64,000 bases of DNA from NCBI RefSeq assembly GCF_943372915.1, contig NZ_CALSAN010000008.1:1-64000 (forward strand). Reading direction: 5' to 3'. The position numbers were made by a program, and so were the translations under genes. Shown piece by piece: positions 8,276 to 17,180 of this stretch. The stretch comes from Ferrovibrio terrae_A (GTDB lineage: Bacteria > Pseudomonadota > Alphaproteobacteria > Ferrovibrionales > Ferrovibrionaceae). Numbering within the stretch: the first letter of the stretch is position 1; each line of letters begins with the position of its first letter. Below the pieces are notes generated by a model. That model was not told where the DNA came from, ran no database searches, and saw only the letters and a program-made list of their open reading frames with translations.

Positions 8276-9445
8276 TTATGATGCCGGCAGGATGGTTTCG
8301 ACCAGGCGCGACCAGTAGGTGGCGCCGATCGGCAGGACGTCGTCGTTGAAATCATAGCGGGGGTTATGAACCATGCAGCTTTCCTCACCCGCACCGTTGC
8401 CGATCCAGACGTAGGAACCCGGCTTCTCGCGCAGCATCCAGGCGAAATCCTCGGCGCCCATGCTGGGGTTGACGTTGCGCAGCACGTTGGTGCCGCCCAC
8501 CACGGCGGCGGCGGCGGCAGCGGCGAGTTCGGTTTCGTCGGCGGTGTTGATGGTGGGCGGATAGCGGCGCTGGTAATCCAGCTTGGCGGTCGCGCCATGG
8601 CTGGCGGCGATGCCGGTGACAATCTGGTTCATGCGCGCCTCGATCATGTCCTGCACCTCTGGCAGGAAGGCGCGCGTGGTGCCGGCGATCATCACCTCTT
8701 CCGGAATCACGTTGGTGGTATGGCCGCCCTGGATCTGGCAGCAGCTGACCACCGCGCATTGCAGCGGATCGACATTGCGCGCCACGATATTCTGCAGCGC
8801 CAGCACCATCTCGGCGGCGATCACCACCGGGTCGATACCGCGATGCGGATAGGCGCCATGGGCGCCGACGCCCTTGATCTTGATCCAGAACATATCGGCC
8901 GAAGCCATCATCGGGCCGGTGCGCACGGCGAACTTGCCCACGTCGATGCCCGGCATGTTGTGCATGCCGAAGACGGACTCACAGGGAAACTTGGTGAACA
9001 GGCCCTCATCGACCATCACCTTGCCACCCGCGACATTCTCTTCTGCCGGCTGGAAGATGAAATGCACGGTGCCGTCGAAATTCTTCGCCTTGGCCAGATA
9101 CTGGGCGGCGCCGAGCAGCATGATGGTATGGCCGTCATGGCCGCAGCCATGCATCTTGCCTTCATGCTTCGACTTGTGGCCGAACTCGTTCATCTCGATC
9201 AGGTCGAGCGCATCCATATCGGCGCGCAAGCCGATGGCGCGGTTGCCCTTGCCGGCCTTCAGCGTGCCGACCACGCCGGTCTTGGCCAGGCCGCGATGCA
9301 CCGGCATGCCGAAGGACTCCAGGGTCTTGGCGACGAATTCCGACGTGCGATGCTCCTCGAAGGCGGTTTCGGGGTGCATATGCAGGTCATGCCGCCAGGC
9401 GGTGAGCTGTGCCTTGTTGGCGACGATCTCGTCGATCAGTTTCAT
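8276..9445 (-). CDS. M20 family amidohydrolase (hippurate hydrolase/aminoacylase type)
   Basis: A 389-residue dinuclear-metal amidohydrolase. Metal and catalytic residues are visible in GLRADMDALD, MHGCGHDGHT, QPAEENVAGG (tandem Glu) and the later MHNMPG and SMGAEDFAWM. The dimerisation insert with GAHGAYPHRGIDP is present. Members cleave N-acyl amino acids such as hippurate or indole-acetyl conjugates. The start at 9445 (MKLIDEIV) is chosen because GGAG lies 8 bases upstream and it matches the family N-terminus; the frame is open about 460 bp further upstream but overlaps the helicase promoter region. No signal peptide. Confidence 0.9.
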   Translation of the reverse strand: MKLIDEIVANKAQLTAWRHDLHMHPETAFEEHRTSEFVAKTLESFGMPVHRGLAKTGVVGTLKAGKGNRAIGLRADMDALDLIEMNEFGHKSKHEGKMHGCGHDGHTIMLLGAAQYLAKAKNFDGTVHFIFQPAEENVAGGKVMVDEGLFTKFPCESVFGMHNMPGIDVGKFAVRTGPMMASADMFWIKIKGVGAHGAYPHRGIDPVVIAAEMVLALQNIVARNVDPLQCAVVSCCQIQGGHTTNVIPEEVMIAGTTRAFLPEVQDMIEARMNQIVTGIAASHGATAKLDYQRRYPPTINTADETELAAAAAAAVVGGTNVLRNVNPSMGAEDFAWMLREKPGSYVWIGNGAGEESCMVHNPRYDFNDDVLPIGATYWSRLVETILPAS

Positions 9446-9620
9446 TCGGGGCTCCGGCAGGAAAATGCAGGCGTTAAATGGCAGGAATGGGACGATAACC
9501 GATTGATTTTGCTCTTTCCACCTGCATAAGGAGGCATTGACTCGGGGGGGCTCCTGTGGTCTTGTCCGCCCGCGGACGGTGCGCATCTGTGCTGACGCCG
9601 TCAAGATAATACGGAAATCC

Positions 9621-11291
<1,671 letters not shown>

Positions 11292-11389
11292 TCCGGGCCT
11301 CATGATCGTCGCTCACCGGTTGCGGCCCGATTGCGGCCCACGACGGACTTCGATTACAGTCGCGCCAGGACGAGGAAACGGAGCCGGCG

Positions 11390-11632
11390 ATGCAGACGAT
11401 TTTCGTGATGGTGAAATGCGAGCTGGGCCGCGCCTATGACGTGGCGGTGAAGGCCGTTGAGGAGGTCGAGCAGGTCTCCGAGGTGCATTCGATTTCAGGC
11501 CAGTATGACCTGATGATGAAATGCTACCTGCCTGACGGCCAGGACATCGGCCATTTCGTGGTCAACAAGCTGCAGACCATCACCGCCGTGAAGGACACCT
11601 TCACGCTCATCACCTTCAAAGCCTTCAACTGA
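11390..11632 (+). CDS. Stand-alone Lrp/AsnC ligand-binding (RAM) domain protein
   Basis: An 80-residue protein corresponding to only the effector-binding RAM domain of Lrp/AsnC regulators (MQTIFVMVKCELGRAYDVAV ... SGQYDLMMKCYL ... TFTLITFKAF). No helix-turn-helix is present. Stand-alone RAM proteins form decamers and bind amino acids; some modulate full-length Lrp proteins. The GAGGAAACGGAG sequence upstream gives a good ribosome site. It is monocistronic by position, between the helicase and a convergent lipoprotein gene. A GC-rich stem with arms GCGCG/CGCGC at 11646-11663 may serve as the shared terminator. Confidence 0.85.
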   Translation: MQTIFVMVKCELGRAYDVAVKAVEEVEQVSEVHSISGQYDLMMKCYLPDGQDIGHFVVNKLQTITAVKDTFTLITFKAFN

Positions 11633-11669
11633 CCTGATTGAGAGCGCGCACTTTAACGCGCCCTGACGT

Positions 11670-12170
11670 TTAGCGCGGACGGTTGCCTGCGGCGCGCGGA
11701 GCACTGGTCACTGTGCTGCCGGTCGATGGCGCCACGGTCATGTCGACCTTGGACCCATACAGCGTGGAGCGCGAAATCAGCACCGACGCCACGCGGTCGC
11801 CACCCCCCGACAGGAAGGTGAGCTGGCTGGCCTCGGCGCGCACCACGGCCACCTCGGTCCAGCCGTAATTGGCCATCTCGCGCCGGATGAAATCAAACAT
11901 CGCATCGGCCGAAGAATTCACGCTGTAGGACAGGCGCCCGATCCAGCGGTCCCCCTCGCCCAGAATAATGGTGCGGTTGGAATCCAGCGAATAGCCGTCA
12001 GGCAATGCCACGCCGGCAATCTGCGTCGGCGGGCCGCTGCCCGGCTTGCCGGCATCACCCGAGCCACCGGCAGAACTGTTCCATGCTGAGCAGGCCGTCA
12101 TGCTGCCGAGGATGGCAACAAGCGCGAGAGCCCGTCGTGTTGGGCTGTTGATCAGGCTTGTAAACATCAT
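11670..12170 (-). CDS. Predicted lipoprotein of unknown function
   Basis: A 166-residue protein with a lipoprotein signal: positively charged N-terminus, hydrophobic core ALALVAILGSM and lipobox MTAC, so Cys27 should be lipidated. The mature protein starts with a Gly/Ser-rich linker. A compact domain follows (TIILGEGDRWIGRLSYSVNS ... FDFIRREMANYGWTEV) that resembles the alpha-beta fold of small outer-membrane-associated lipoproteins, but I do not recognise a named family. There are two adjacent ATG codons at the start. It diverges from the aromatic-acid cluster. Confidence 0.7.
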   Translation of the reverse strand: MMFTSLINSPTRRALALVAILGSMTACSAWNSSAGGSGDAGKPGSGPPTQIAGVALPDGYSLDSNRTIILGEGDRWIGRLSYSVNSSADAMFDFIRREMANYGWTEVAVVRAEASQLTFLSGGGDRVASVLISRSTLYGSKVDMTVAPSTGSTVTSAPRAAGNRPR

Positions 12171-12296
12171 CGTCGTCCGACGTCCCCCGGCGAATCGGTA
12201 AGTCTTTTATTTACCATACTTGCCCGGACAAGTCGCTGGCACGCTGAACGGTACTAGCATGCCGTGCTTCGCTGAGCCTGCGGCGCAGACTCCATC

Positions 12297-12325
12297 TTGT
12301 CGCTGCCTGCAATTTATTTTATACT
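12297..12325 (+). promoter_or_regulatory. Sigma-70-type promoter of the aromatic acyl-CoA operon
   Basis: TTGTCG (12297-12302), a 17-bp spacer and TATACT (12320-12325) form a well-spaced sigma-70-like promoter pointing at the SDR gene. The predicted start of transcription is about 40 bases before the GTG codon at 12374. The -10 lies inside the palindrome at 12314-12333, as expected for a repressible promoter. Confidence 0.6.
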
Positions 12326-12333
12326 TAAAATAA
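12314..12333. promoter_or_regulatory. Perfect palindromic operator over the -10, copy A
   Basis: TTATTTTA-TACT-TAAAATAA is a perfect 8-bp inverted repeat with a 4-bp spacer. The 20-mer at 12315-12334 is identical to the reverse complement of 32253-32272. The box is AT-only except one C, in a GC-rich genome. A MarR gene is the second gene of the operon behind it, so autoregulation by that protein is the simplest inference. Confidence 0.65.
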
Positions 12334-12373
12334 TATGGCCATGGAGCGGTCCAGGGCCCAAAGGAGCATCCGG

Positions 12374-13177
12374 GTGAACGAGCAGTCCAAGGCATCCGCG
12401 GCAGGCAATCGGGCGTTTACCGGACAGCATGTGCTGGTCACCGGCGCCAGCCGTGGTATCGGCTGGTCGATTGCGCAGGCCTTTGCGTCACGTGGCGCCA
12501 CCCTCAGTCTGGCCGGCCGCGATGCTGCCCTGCTGGAACAGCGCCGGGCATCCCTCGGCGCGGCCCATACCGCCTTTTCTGCCGATCTTGCCGATGCCGA
12601 TGCCGCCACCGCCATGGTGCGCCATGCTGTCGCCGCCCACGGCCCGATCAACATTCTGGTCAACAATGCCGGCTACGGCGCCAGCCAGCCGTTTGCCAAG
12701 ATGACGGCCGAACACTGGAACCAGATGCTGGGTGTGAACCTGTCCGGCGTCTTCCATGTCACCCGCGCCGCTATCGACGGCATGCTGCCGCGCAAATCCG
12801 GCCGCATCATCAATGTCGCCTCCACCGCCGGCCTCACCGGCTATGCCTATGTTGCCGCGTATGTCGCCGCCAAGCATGGCGTGGTTGGCCTGACCCGGGC
12901 GCTGGCACGCGAATTCGCCACCCAGGGCATCACCGTGAATGCCGTCTGCCCCGGCTATGTCGATACCGAGATGACGGCGGCGACCATCGACACCATCGTG
13001 AAAAAAACCGGGCGCAGTGCCGAAGATGCACGCGCCGAACTGGCCAAGAGCAATCCGCAGGGCCGCCTGATCCAGCCGGAAGAGGTCGCCGATGCGGTGC
13101 TCTGGCTGGCTGGAGCCGCTGCGGCTTCGGTGACTGGCCAGTGCATCGCCATTGCGGGGGGAGAAGTGATGTCATGA
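12374..13177 (+). CDS. SDR family NAD(P)-dependent oxidoreductase (3-hydroxyacyl-CoA dehydrogenase type)
   Basis: A 267-residue short-chain dehydrogenase. The nucleotide-binding TGASRGIG lies near residue 23, NNAG in the middle, and the catalytic Ser-Tyr-Lys triad in NVASTAG...YVAAYVAAKHG. The ending GQCIAIAGGEVMS is standard. It resembles the dehydrogenase that opens 2-aminobenzoyl-CoA and BadH-type clusters, oxidising a hydroxyacyl-CoA to a ketoacyl-CoA. The GTG at 12374 is chosen because AAGGAG stands 7 bases upstream; an ATG 39 bp earlier lacks a site. The gene ends in an ATGA overlap with the MarR gene. The exact substrate is unknown. Confidence 0.88.
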   Translation: MNEQSKASAAGNRAFTGQHVLVTGASRGIGWSIAQAFASRGATLSLAGRDAALLEQRRASLGAAHTAFSADLADADAATAMVRHAVAAHGPINILVNNAGYGASQPFAKMTAEHWNQMLGVNLSGVFHVTRAAIDGMLPRKSGRIINVASTAGLTGYAYVAAYVAAKHGVVGLTRALAREFATQGITVNAVCPGYVDTEMTAATIDTIVKKTGRSAEDARAELAKSNPQGRLIQPEEVADAVLWLAGAAAASVTGQCIAIAGGEVMS

Positions 13178-13695
13178 GCGAAGTGCGTCAGCCAGTGCCG
13201 GCCAACGATCGCGAAACCGCCGCCAATCGCGACGATAAGCTGGAGCTGCGGCTGTGGCTGCGGCTGCTCACCTGCTCCAGCCTGATCGAGCAGAATGTGC
13301 GTGGCGCGCTGCGTCTGCAGTTCGATACCACCCTGCCCCGCTTCGACCTGCTGGCCCAGCTGGATCGCGCGCCCGATGGCCTGACCATGAGCGAGCTGTC
13401 GGCCCGCATGATGGTGTCGAACGGCAATATCACCGGCCTGGCCGACCGCCTGGTGGAAGAAGGCCTGGTCAAGCGCACGCCGTCGCAGCGGGACCGCCGC
13501 TCCAGCCATATCAGCCTGACGCCGGCCGGCAAGAAGGCCTTCGACACCATGACACCGGTGCATGAGGGCTGGATCGACCGGATGATGGGCGGCCTCAGCC
13601 GCCAGGACATGCAGCAGCTGTTCCAGCTGCTCGGCAAACTGAAGCAGTCGGTGCACCAGAACGCCGTCGAAGCGGACCAGGGAGACAAGCCGTGA
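13174..13695 (+). CDS. MarR family transcriptional regulator of the aromatic acyl-CoA operon
   Basis: A 173-residue winged-helix protein with a long N-terminal helix region. The recognition helix region is LSARMMVSNGNITGLADRL and the wing is RTPSQRDRRSSHISLTPAG. It is embedded as the second gene of the catabolic operon, overlapping the SDR stop by ATGA and the crotonase start by GTGA. MarR proteins in such clusters usually respond to aromatic acyl-CoA thioesters. I infer that it binds the TTATTTTA-TACT-TAAAATAA boxes in this window; nothing in the sequence proves it. Confidence 0.9.
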   Translation: MSEVRQPVPANDRETAANRDDKLELRLWLRLLTCSSLIEQNVRGALRLQFDTTLPRFDLLAQLDRAPDGLTMSELSARMMVSNGNITGLADRLVEEGLVKRTPSQRDRRSSHISLTPAGKKAFDTMTPVHEGWIDRMMGGLSRQDMQQLFQLLGKLKQSVHQNAVEADQGDKP

Positions 13696-14519
13696 GCAAG
13701 CTGGGCAAGGATTTCAAACCGCAGCATTTCGGCTGGTCGGTCGATGGCAAGGTGGCGACCGTCACCCTCAACCGGCCCGAGCGCAAGAATCCGCTGACCT
13801 TCGAATCCTACGCCGAACTGCGCGACACCTTCCGCGCGCTCAACTATGTCAGCGATGTGAAGACCGTGGTGATCACCGGTGAAGGCGGCAACTTCTGCTC
13901 CGGCGGCGATGTGCATGAGATCATCGGCCCGCTGGTGAAAATGAAAGACGCCGGCGACATGGCCGGACTTCTGGCCTTCACCCGCATGACCGGCGATCTG
14001 GTGAAAGCGATCCAGCATTGCCCGCAGCCGGTGATTGCCGCCGTCGACGGCATCTGCGCCGGCGCCGGCGCGATCCTTGCCATGGCTTCCGATCTGCGCA
14101 TCGGCACGCCACGCACCAAGACCGCCTTCCTGTTCGTGCGCGTCGGCCTCGCCGGCGCCGATATGGGTGCCTGCAATATCCTGCCGCGCATCATCGGCTC
14201 CGGCCGCGCCGCCGAACTGCTCTATACCGGCCGCAGCATGAGCGCCGAGGAAGGCGAACGCTGGGGCTTCTACAACCGGCTCGTTGCGCCCGAACAGGTG
14301 CTGGCTGATGCGCAGGCGCTGGCCAAGGAGCTGAGCGACGGGCCGACCTTCGCCCATGGCATCACCAAGACCTGCCTGCATCAGGAGTGGTCGATGGATC
14401 TGGATGCAGCCATCGAGGCCGAGGCGCAGGCACAGGCGATCTGCATGCAGACGCAGGATTTCGCCCGCGCCTATCATGCCTTTGTCGCCAAGCAGAAGCC
14501 GGTCTTCGAGGGCAACTGA
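13692..14519 (+). CDS. Enoyl-CoA hydratase/isomerase family protein (crotonase fold)
   Basis: A 275-residue crotonase. Oxyanion-hole segments are GGNFCSGGDVHE and GICAGAGAILA. The catalytic segment reads VRVGLAGADMGACNILPR: the position of crotonase Glu144 is Val, and an Asp stands where Glu164 would be. PaaG- and isomerase-type members also carry an Asp there. A simple hydratase mechanism is therefore uncertain, and ring isomerisation or hydrolysis is possible. The GTG start overlaps the MarR stop by 4 bases and the stop is one base before the acyl-CoA dehydrogenase ATG. It matches the enoyl-CoA hydratase family member usually found in 2-aminobenzoyl-CoA clusters. Confidence 0.88.
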   Translation: MSKLGKDFKPQHFGWSVDGKVATVTLNRPERKNPLTFESYAELRDTFRALNYVSDVKTVVITGEGGNFCSGGDVHEIIGPLVKMKDAGDMAGLLAFTRMTGDLVKAIQHCPQPVIAAVDGICAGAGAILAMASDLRIGTPRTKTAFLFVRVGLAGADMGACNILPRIIGSGRAAELLYTGRSMSAEEGERWGFYNRLVAPEQVLADAQALAKELSDGPTFAHGITKTCLHQEWSMDLDAAIEAEAQAQAICMQTQDFARAYHAFVAKQKPVFEGN

Positions 14520-14520
14520 G

Positions 14521-15702
14521 ATGGCGGACAAGAGTTATCTGACCTGGCCGTTTTTCGAGGACCGTCACCGCGCGCTGGCCGCCGAGCTGCAGACATGGGC
14601 GAAAAAGCACGCCGCCCATCACGACGAAAGCGATGACATCGACGCGGTCTGCCGCGGCTTTGTCGCGCGCCTGGGCGCTGCCGGCTTCCTCGGCCTGACC
14701 GTGCCCAGGGATGGTGGCGGCACTTACGACAAGCTGGAAGTACGCAGCCTGGCGCTGGCGCGCGAAATCCTTGCCTATCACCACGGCCTGGCGGATTTCT
14801 CGTTTGTCATGCAGGGGCTCGGCTCGGGCCCAATCAGCCTGTTCGGCACGCCGGAGCAGAAACAGCGCTGGCTGCCCGGCGTGGCGCAAGGCACGCGCAT
14901 AGCAGCGCTTGCGATGTCCGAACCCGATGCCGGTTCCGATGTCGCCGCCGTCAGCACCGTGGCGGTGCCGGATGGGCAGGGCTATCGCCTGAATGGCGTG
15001 AAGACCTGGATTTCCAACGGCGGCATCGCCGACCAGTATACCGTTGTTGCCCGCCTCGGCGATGCGCCGGGCGCAAAAGGCCTTGCCATCTTCGTGGTCG
15101 AGGCCGGCACGCCGGGCTTCAGCGTGCCCGAGCGCATCGACGTGATCGCCCCGCATCCGCTCGGCCGCCTGGAATTCAAGGATTGCGTGATTCCCGCCGG
15201 CAACCTGATCGGCAAGCCGGGCGAAGGCTTCAAGATCGCCATGAGCAATCTCGATGTTTTCCGCTCCACCGTCGGCGCGGCGGCACTCGGTTTCGCACGG
15301 CGTGCGCTGGACGAGGCACTGAAGCGCGTGCATGAGCGCAAGGTGTTCGACCAGAAGCTCGCGGATTACCAGCTGACCCAGGCGAAGATCGCCGACATGG
15401 CAACCGAGATCGATGCCTCGGCGCTGCTGATCTACCGCGCGGCCTGGACCAAGGACATGGGCGCTGCCCGCGTCACCCGCGAGGCCTCGATGGCCAAGAT
15501 GTATGCCACCGAAGCCGCGCAGCGCGTGATCGATGCCGCCGTGCAGCTCTGGGGCGGGCTGGGCGTTACCCGCGGCATCATGGTGGAAAGCCTGTATCGC
15601 GAAGTGCGCGCGTTGCGCATCTATGAAGGCACCACCGAGATCAACAAGCTGGTCATCGCTGGCCAGACCTACGCCGCCTTTGCAGGCGAGGCACAGCCAT
15701 GA
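14521..15702 (+). CDS. Acyl-CoA dehydrogenase
   Basis: A 393-residue flavoenzyme of the usual length. The N-terminal helical domain is followed by the FAD/substrate loop ALAMSEPDAGSDVAAV, the beta-domain KTWISNGGIADQ, and the C-terminal helical domain with QLWGGLGVTRG and RIYEGTTEINK, where the Glu of YEGT is the MCAD-type catalytic base. It oxidises an acyl-CoA to the enoyl-CoA, passing electrons to ETF (not in this window). The ATG is one base after the crotonase stop and the gene ends in an ATGA overlap with the Old Yellow Enzyme gene, so it belongs to the core operon. Confidence 0.93.
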   Translation: MADKSYLTWPFFEDRHRALAAELQTWAKKHAAHHDESDDIDAVCRGFVARLGAAGFLGLTVPRDGGGTYDKLEVRSLALAREILAYHHGLADFSFVMQGLGSGPISLFGTPEQKQRWLPGVAQGTRIAALAMSEPDAGSDVAAVSTVAVPDGQGYRLNGVKTWISNGGIADQYTVVARLGDAPGAKGLAIFVVEAGTPGFSVPERIDVIAPHPLGRLEFKDCVIPAGNLIGKPGEGFKIAMSNLDVFRSTVGAAALGFARRALDEALKRVHERKVFDQKLADYQLTQAKIADMATEIDASALLIYRAAWTKDMGAARVTREASMAKMYATEAAQRVIDAAVQLWGGLGVTRGIMVESLYREVRALRIYEGTTEINKLVIAGQTYAAFAGEAQP

Positions 15703-17180
15703 AGATCCTCGAACCGCTGAAGCTCAATGGTGTGACCCTGCCAAACCGCATTGCGGTGCCGGCCATGGTCACGCGTCTGTCGGGTGAGGACGGTTTCGTC
15801 AACCAGCCGATCATCGACCGCTATGTGCGTTACGCGCAGGGCCATGTCGGCCTGATCGTGGTGGAAGCCACGGCCGTGCATTCCAACAAGTCCGGGCCTT
15901 TGCTGCGGCTGTCGGACGACGAGTTCATTCCCGGCCATCGCGACCTGGTCGATCAGGTGCACGCCACCTCCGACTCCAAGGTGGTGCCGCAGATCATCCA
16001 TTTCCTGAAAGTGGCGCGCTCGGGCTGGCGCCAGACCATCGACAGTTTGAGCGAAGCCGATATCGAGCGCATCATCGAGGAATTCGGCCAGGCTGCTGCG
16101 CGCGCCCGTACTGCTGGTTATGACGGCGTCGAGCTGCATTCGGCCCATGCCTATACGCTCTCCTCCTTCCTGTCGCGCCGCAATCCGCGCCGCGATGATT
16201 TTGACGGCCGCACCCTGGAAGGACGCCTCGCCATGTTCGGCCGGGTGATGGCCAGTGTGCGCCGCCATGTTGGCAAGGACTGGACCGTGGGCGTGCGCTT
16301 CCTCGCTGAAGAGGCGATCAAGGAAGGCTATACGGTCGAGGATGCCAAGCTGATCGCGCTGCGCATGGCGCAGCTTGGCGTCGACTATATTTCGCTGTCG
16401 GTCGGCGGCAAGTTCGAGGATGCGGTGCATCGCGAAGGCCAGCCGCTCTATCCCTATACCGGCTATTCCGGCGACCGCTGCATGCCGGGCGACTGGTATC
16501 CGCCGCTGCCGCATGTCCATCTCGCCGCTGGCGTGAAGCAGTATATCAATTCCAAGGGTTTCACCGTGCCGGTGATTTCTGCCGGCAAGATCAGTGACCC
16601 TGTCGATGCCGAGCGCCTGCTGCAGACCGGCCAGGCCGACATGATCGGCATGGCGCGCCAGCTGCTGGCCGATCCCGACTGGGTCAAGAAGGTGGAGCAA
16701 AAGCGCGGCGACCAGATCGTGCGTTGCATCTACTGCAATGTCTGCAAGCAGCTGGACGAGAATTTCAAGGAAGTGACCTGCTTCCTCTGGCCCAAGGGCC
16801 TGGTGCAGGCGCCCGCCGATGCCACCGATGGCGCGGCGCCGCAATGGCCCGAAGGCGGTGCCAAGCTGGTCGCCACCGTCGATAAGGGCCAGGTTAAGCT
16901 GAGCTGGGCCAAGGCCGTGGCCGGGGCCGCGCCGATCGCCGGCTACAATGTCTATCGCGCCGAAGATGATGGCGCCGCCCATGTCACCGAGGCGGTCAAA
17001 TCGACCAAGCACAGCGACAAGGTCGTGCTCGGTGGCTTGCGCTACACCTATTACGTCCGCGGCCATGATGCCGCCGGCCGTGCAACACCGCCGTCAGATG
17101 CGGTGCGTATCGACCTCCCCGTCCCGATCGCCGAACCCGCTGTCTCGTCTTCGTCCGAGGTTCGTCATGTCCCGCATTGA
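15699..17180 (+). CDS. Fe-S Old Yellow Enzyme family oxidoreductase fused to a C-terminal fibronectin-III-like domain
   Basis: A 493-residue protein. Residues 1-330 are an FMN-binding Old Yellow Enzyme barrel: MKILEPLKLNGVTLPNRI at the start, the active-site region GYDGVELHSAHAYTLSSFLS, and FMN-phosphate segments ISAGKI and MIGMARQLLADP. Next comes CIYCNVC...C (C-x2-C-x2-C-x11-C), the 4Fe-4S signature of the trimethylamine dehydrogenase/2,4-dienoyl-CoA reductase branch. That branch normally continues into an FAD/NADPH domain. Here it is missing, and about 85 residues follow that read like a fibronectin type III module (AKLVATVDKGQVKLSWAKAV, APIAGYNVYRAED, LRYTYYVRGHDAAG). It overlaps the ligase gene by 14 bp. 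A role in reducing an aromatic or dienoyl-CoA is inferred. Confidence 0.85.
   Translation: MKILEPLKLNGVTLPNRIAVPAMVTRLSGEDGFVNQPIIDRYVRYAQGHVGLIVVEATAVHSNKSGPLLRLSDDEFIPGHRDLVDQVHATSDSKVVPQIIHFLKVARSGWRQTIDSLSEADIERIIEEFGQAAARARTAGYDGVELHSAHAYTLSSFLSRRNPRRDDFDGRTLEGRLAMFGRVMASVRRHVGKDWTVGVRFLAEEAIKEGYTVEDAKLIALRMAQLGVDYISLSVGGKFEDAVHREGQPLYPYTGYSGDRCMPGDWYPPLPHVHLAAGVKQYINSKGFTVPVISAGKISDPVDAERLLQTGQADMIGMARQLLADPDWVKKVEQKRGDQIVRCIYCNVCKQLDENFKEVTCFLWPKGLVQAPADATDGAAPQWPEGGAKLVATVDKGQVKLSWAKAVAGAAPIAGYNVYRAEDDGAAHVTEAVKSTKHSDKVVLGGLRYTYYVRGHDAAGRATPPSDAVRIDLPVPIAEPAVSSSSEVRHVPH

Noticed and set aside
9537..9620. TTG start extending the RNA helicase N-terminus by 28 residues
   Set aside because: The GGAGG lies only 2 bases from the TTG, the added residues do not look like the family, and the ATG at 9621 starts exactly where homologues begin.
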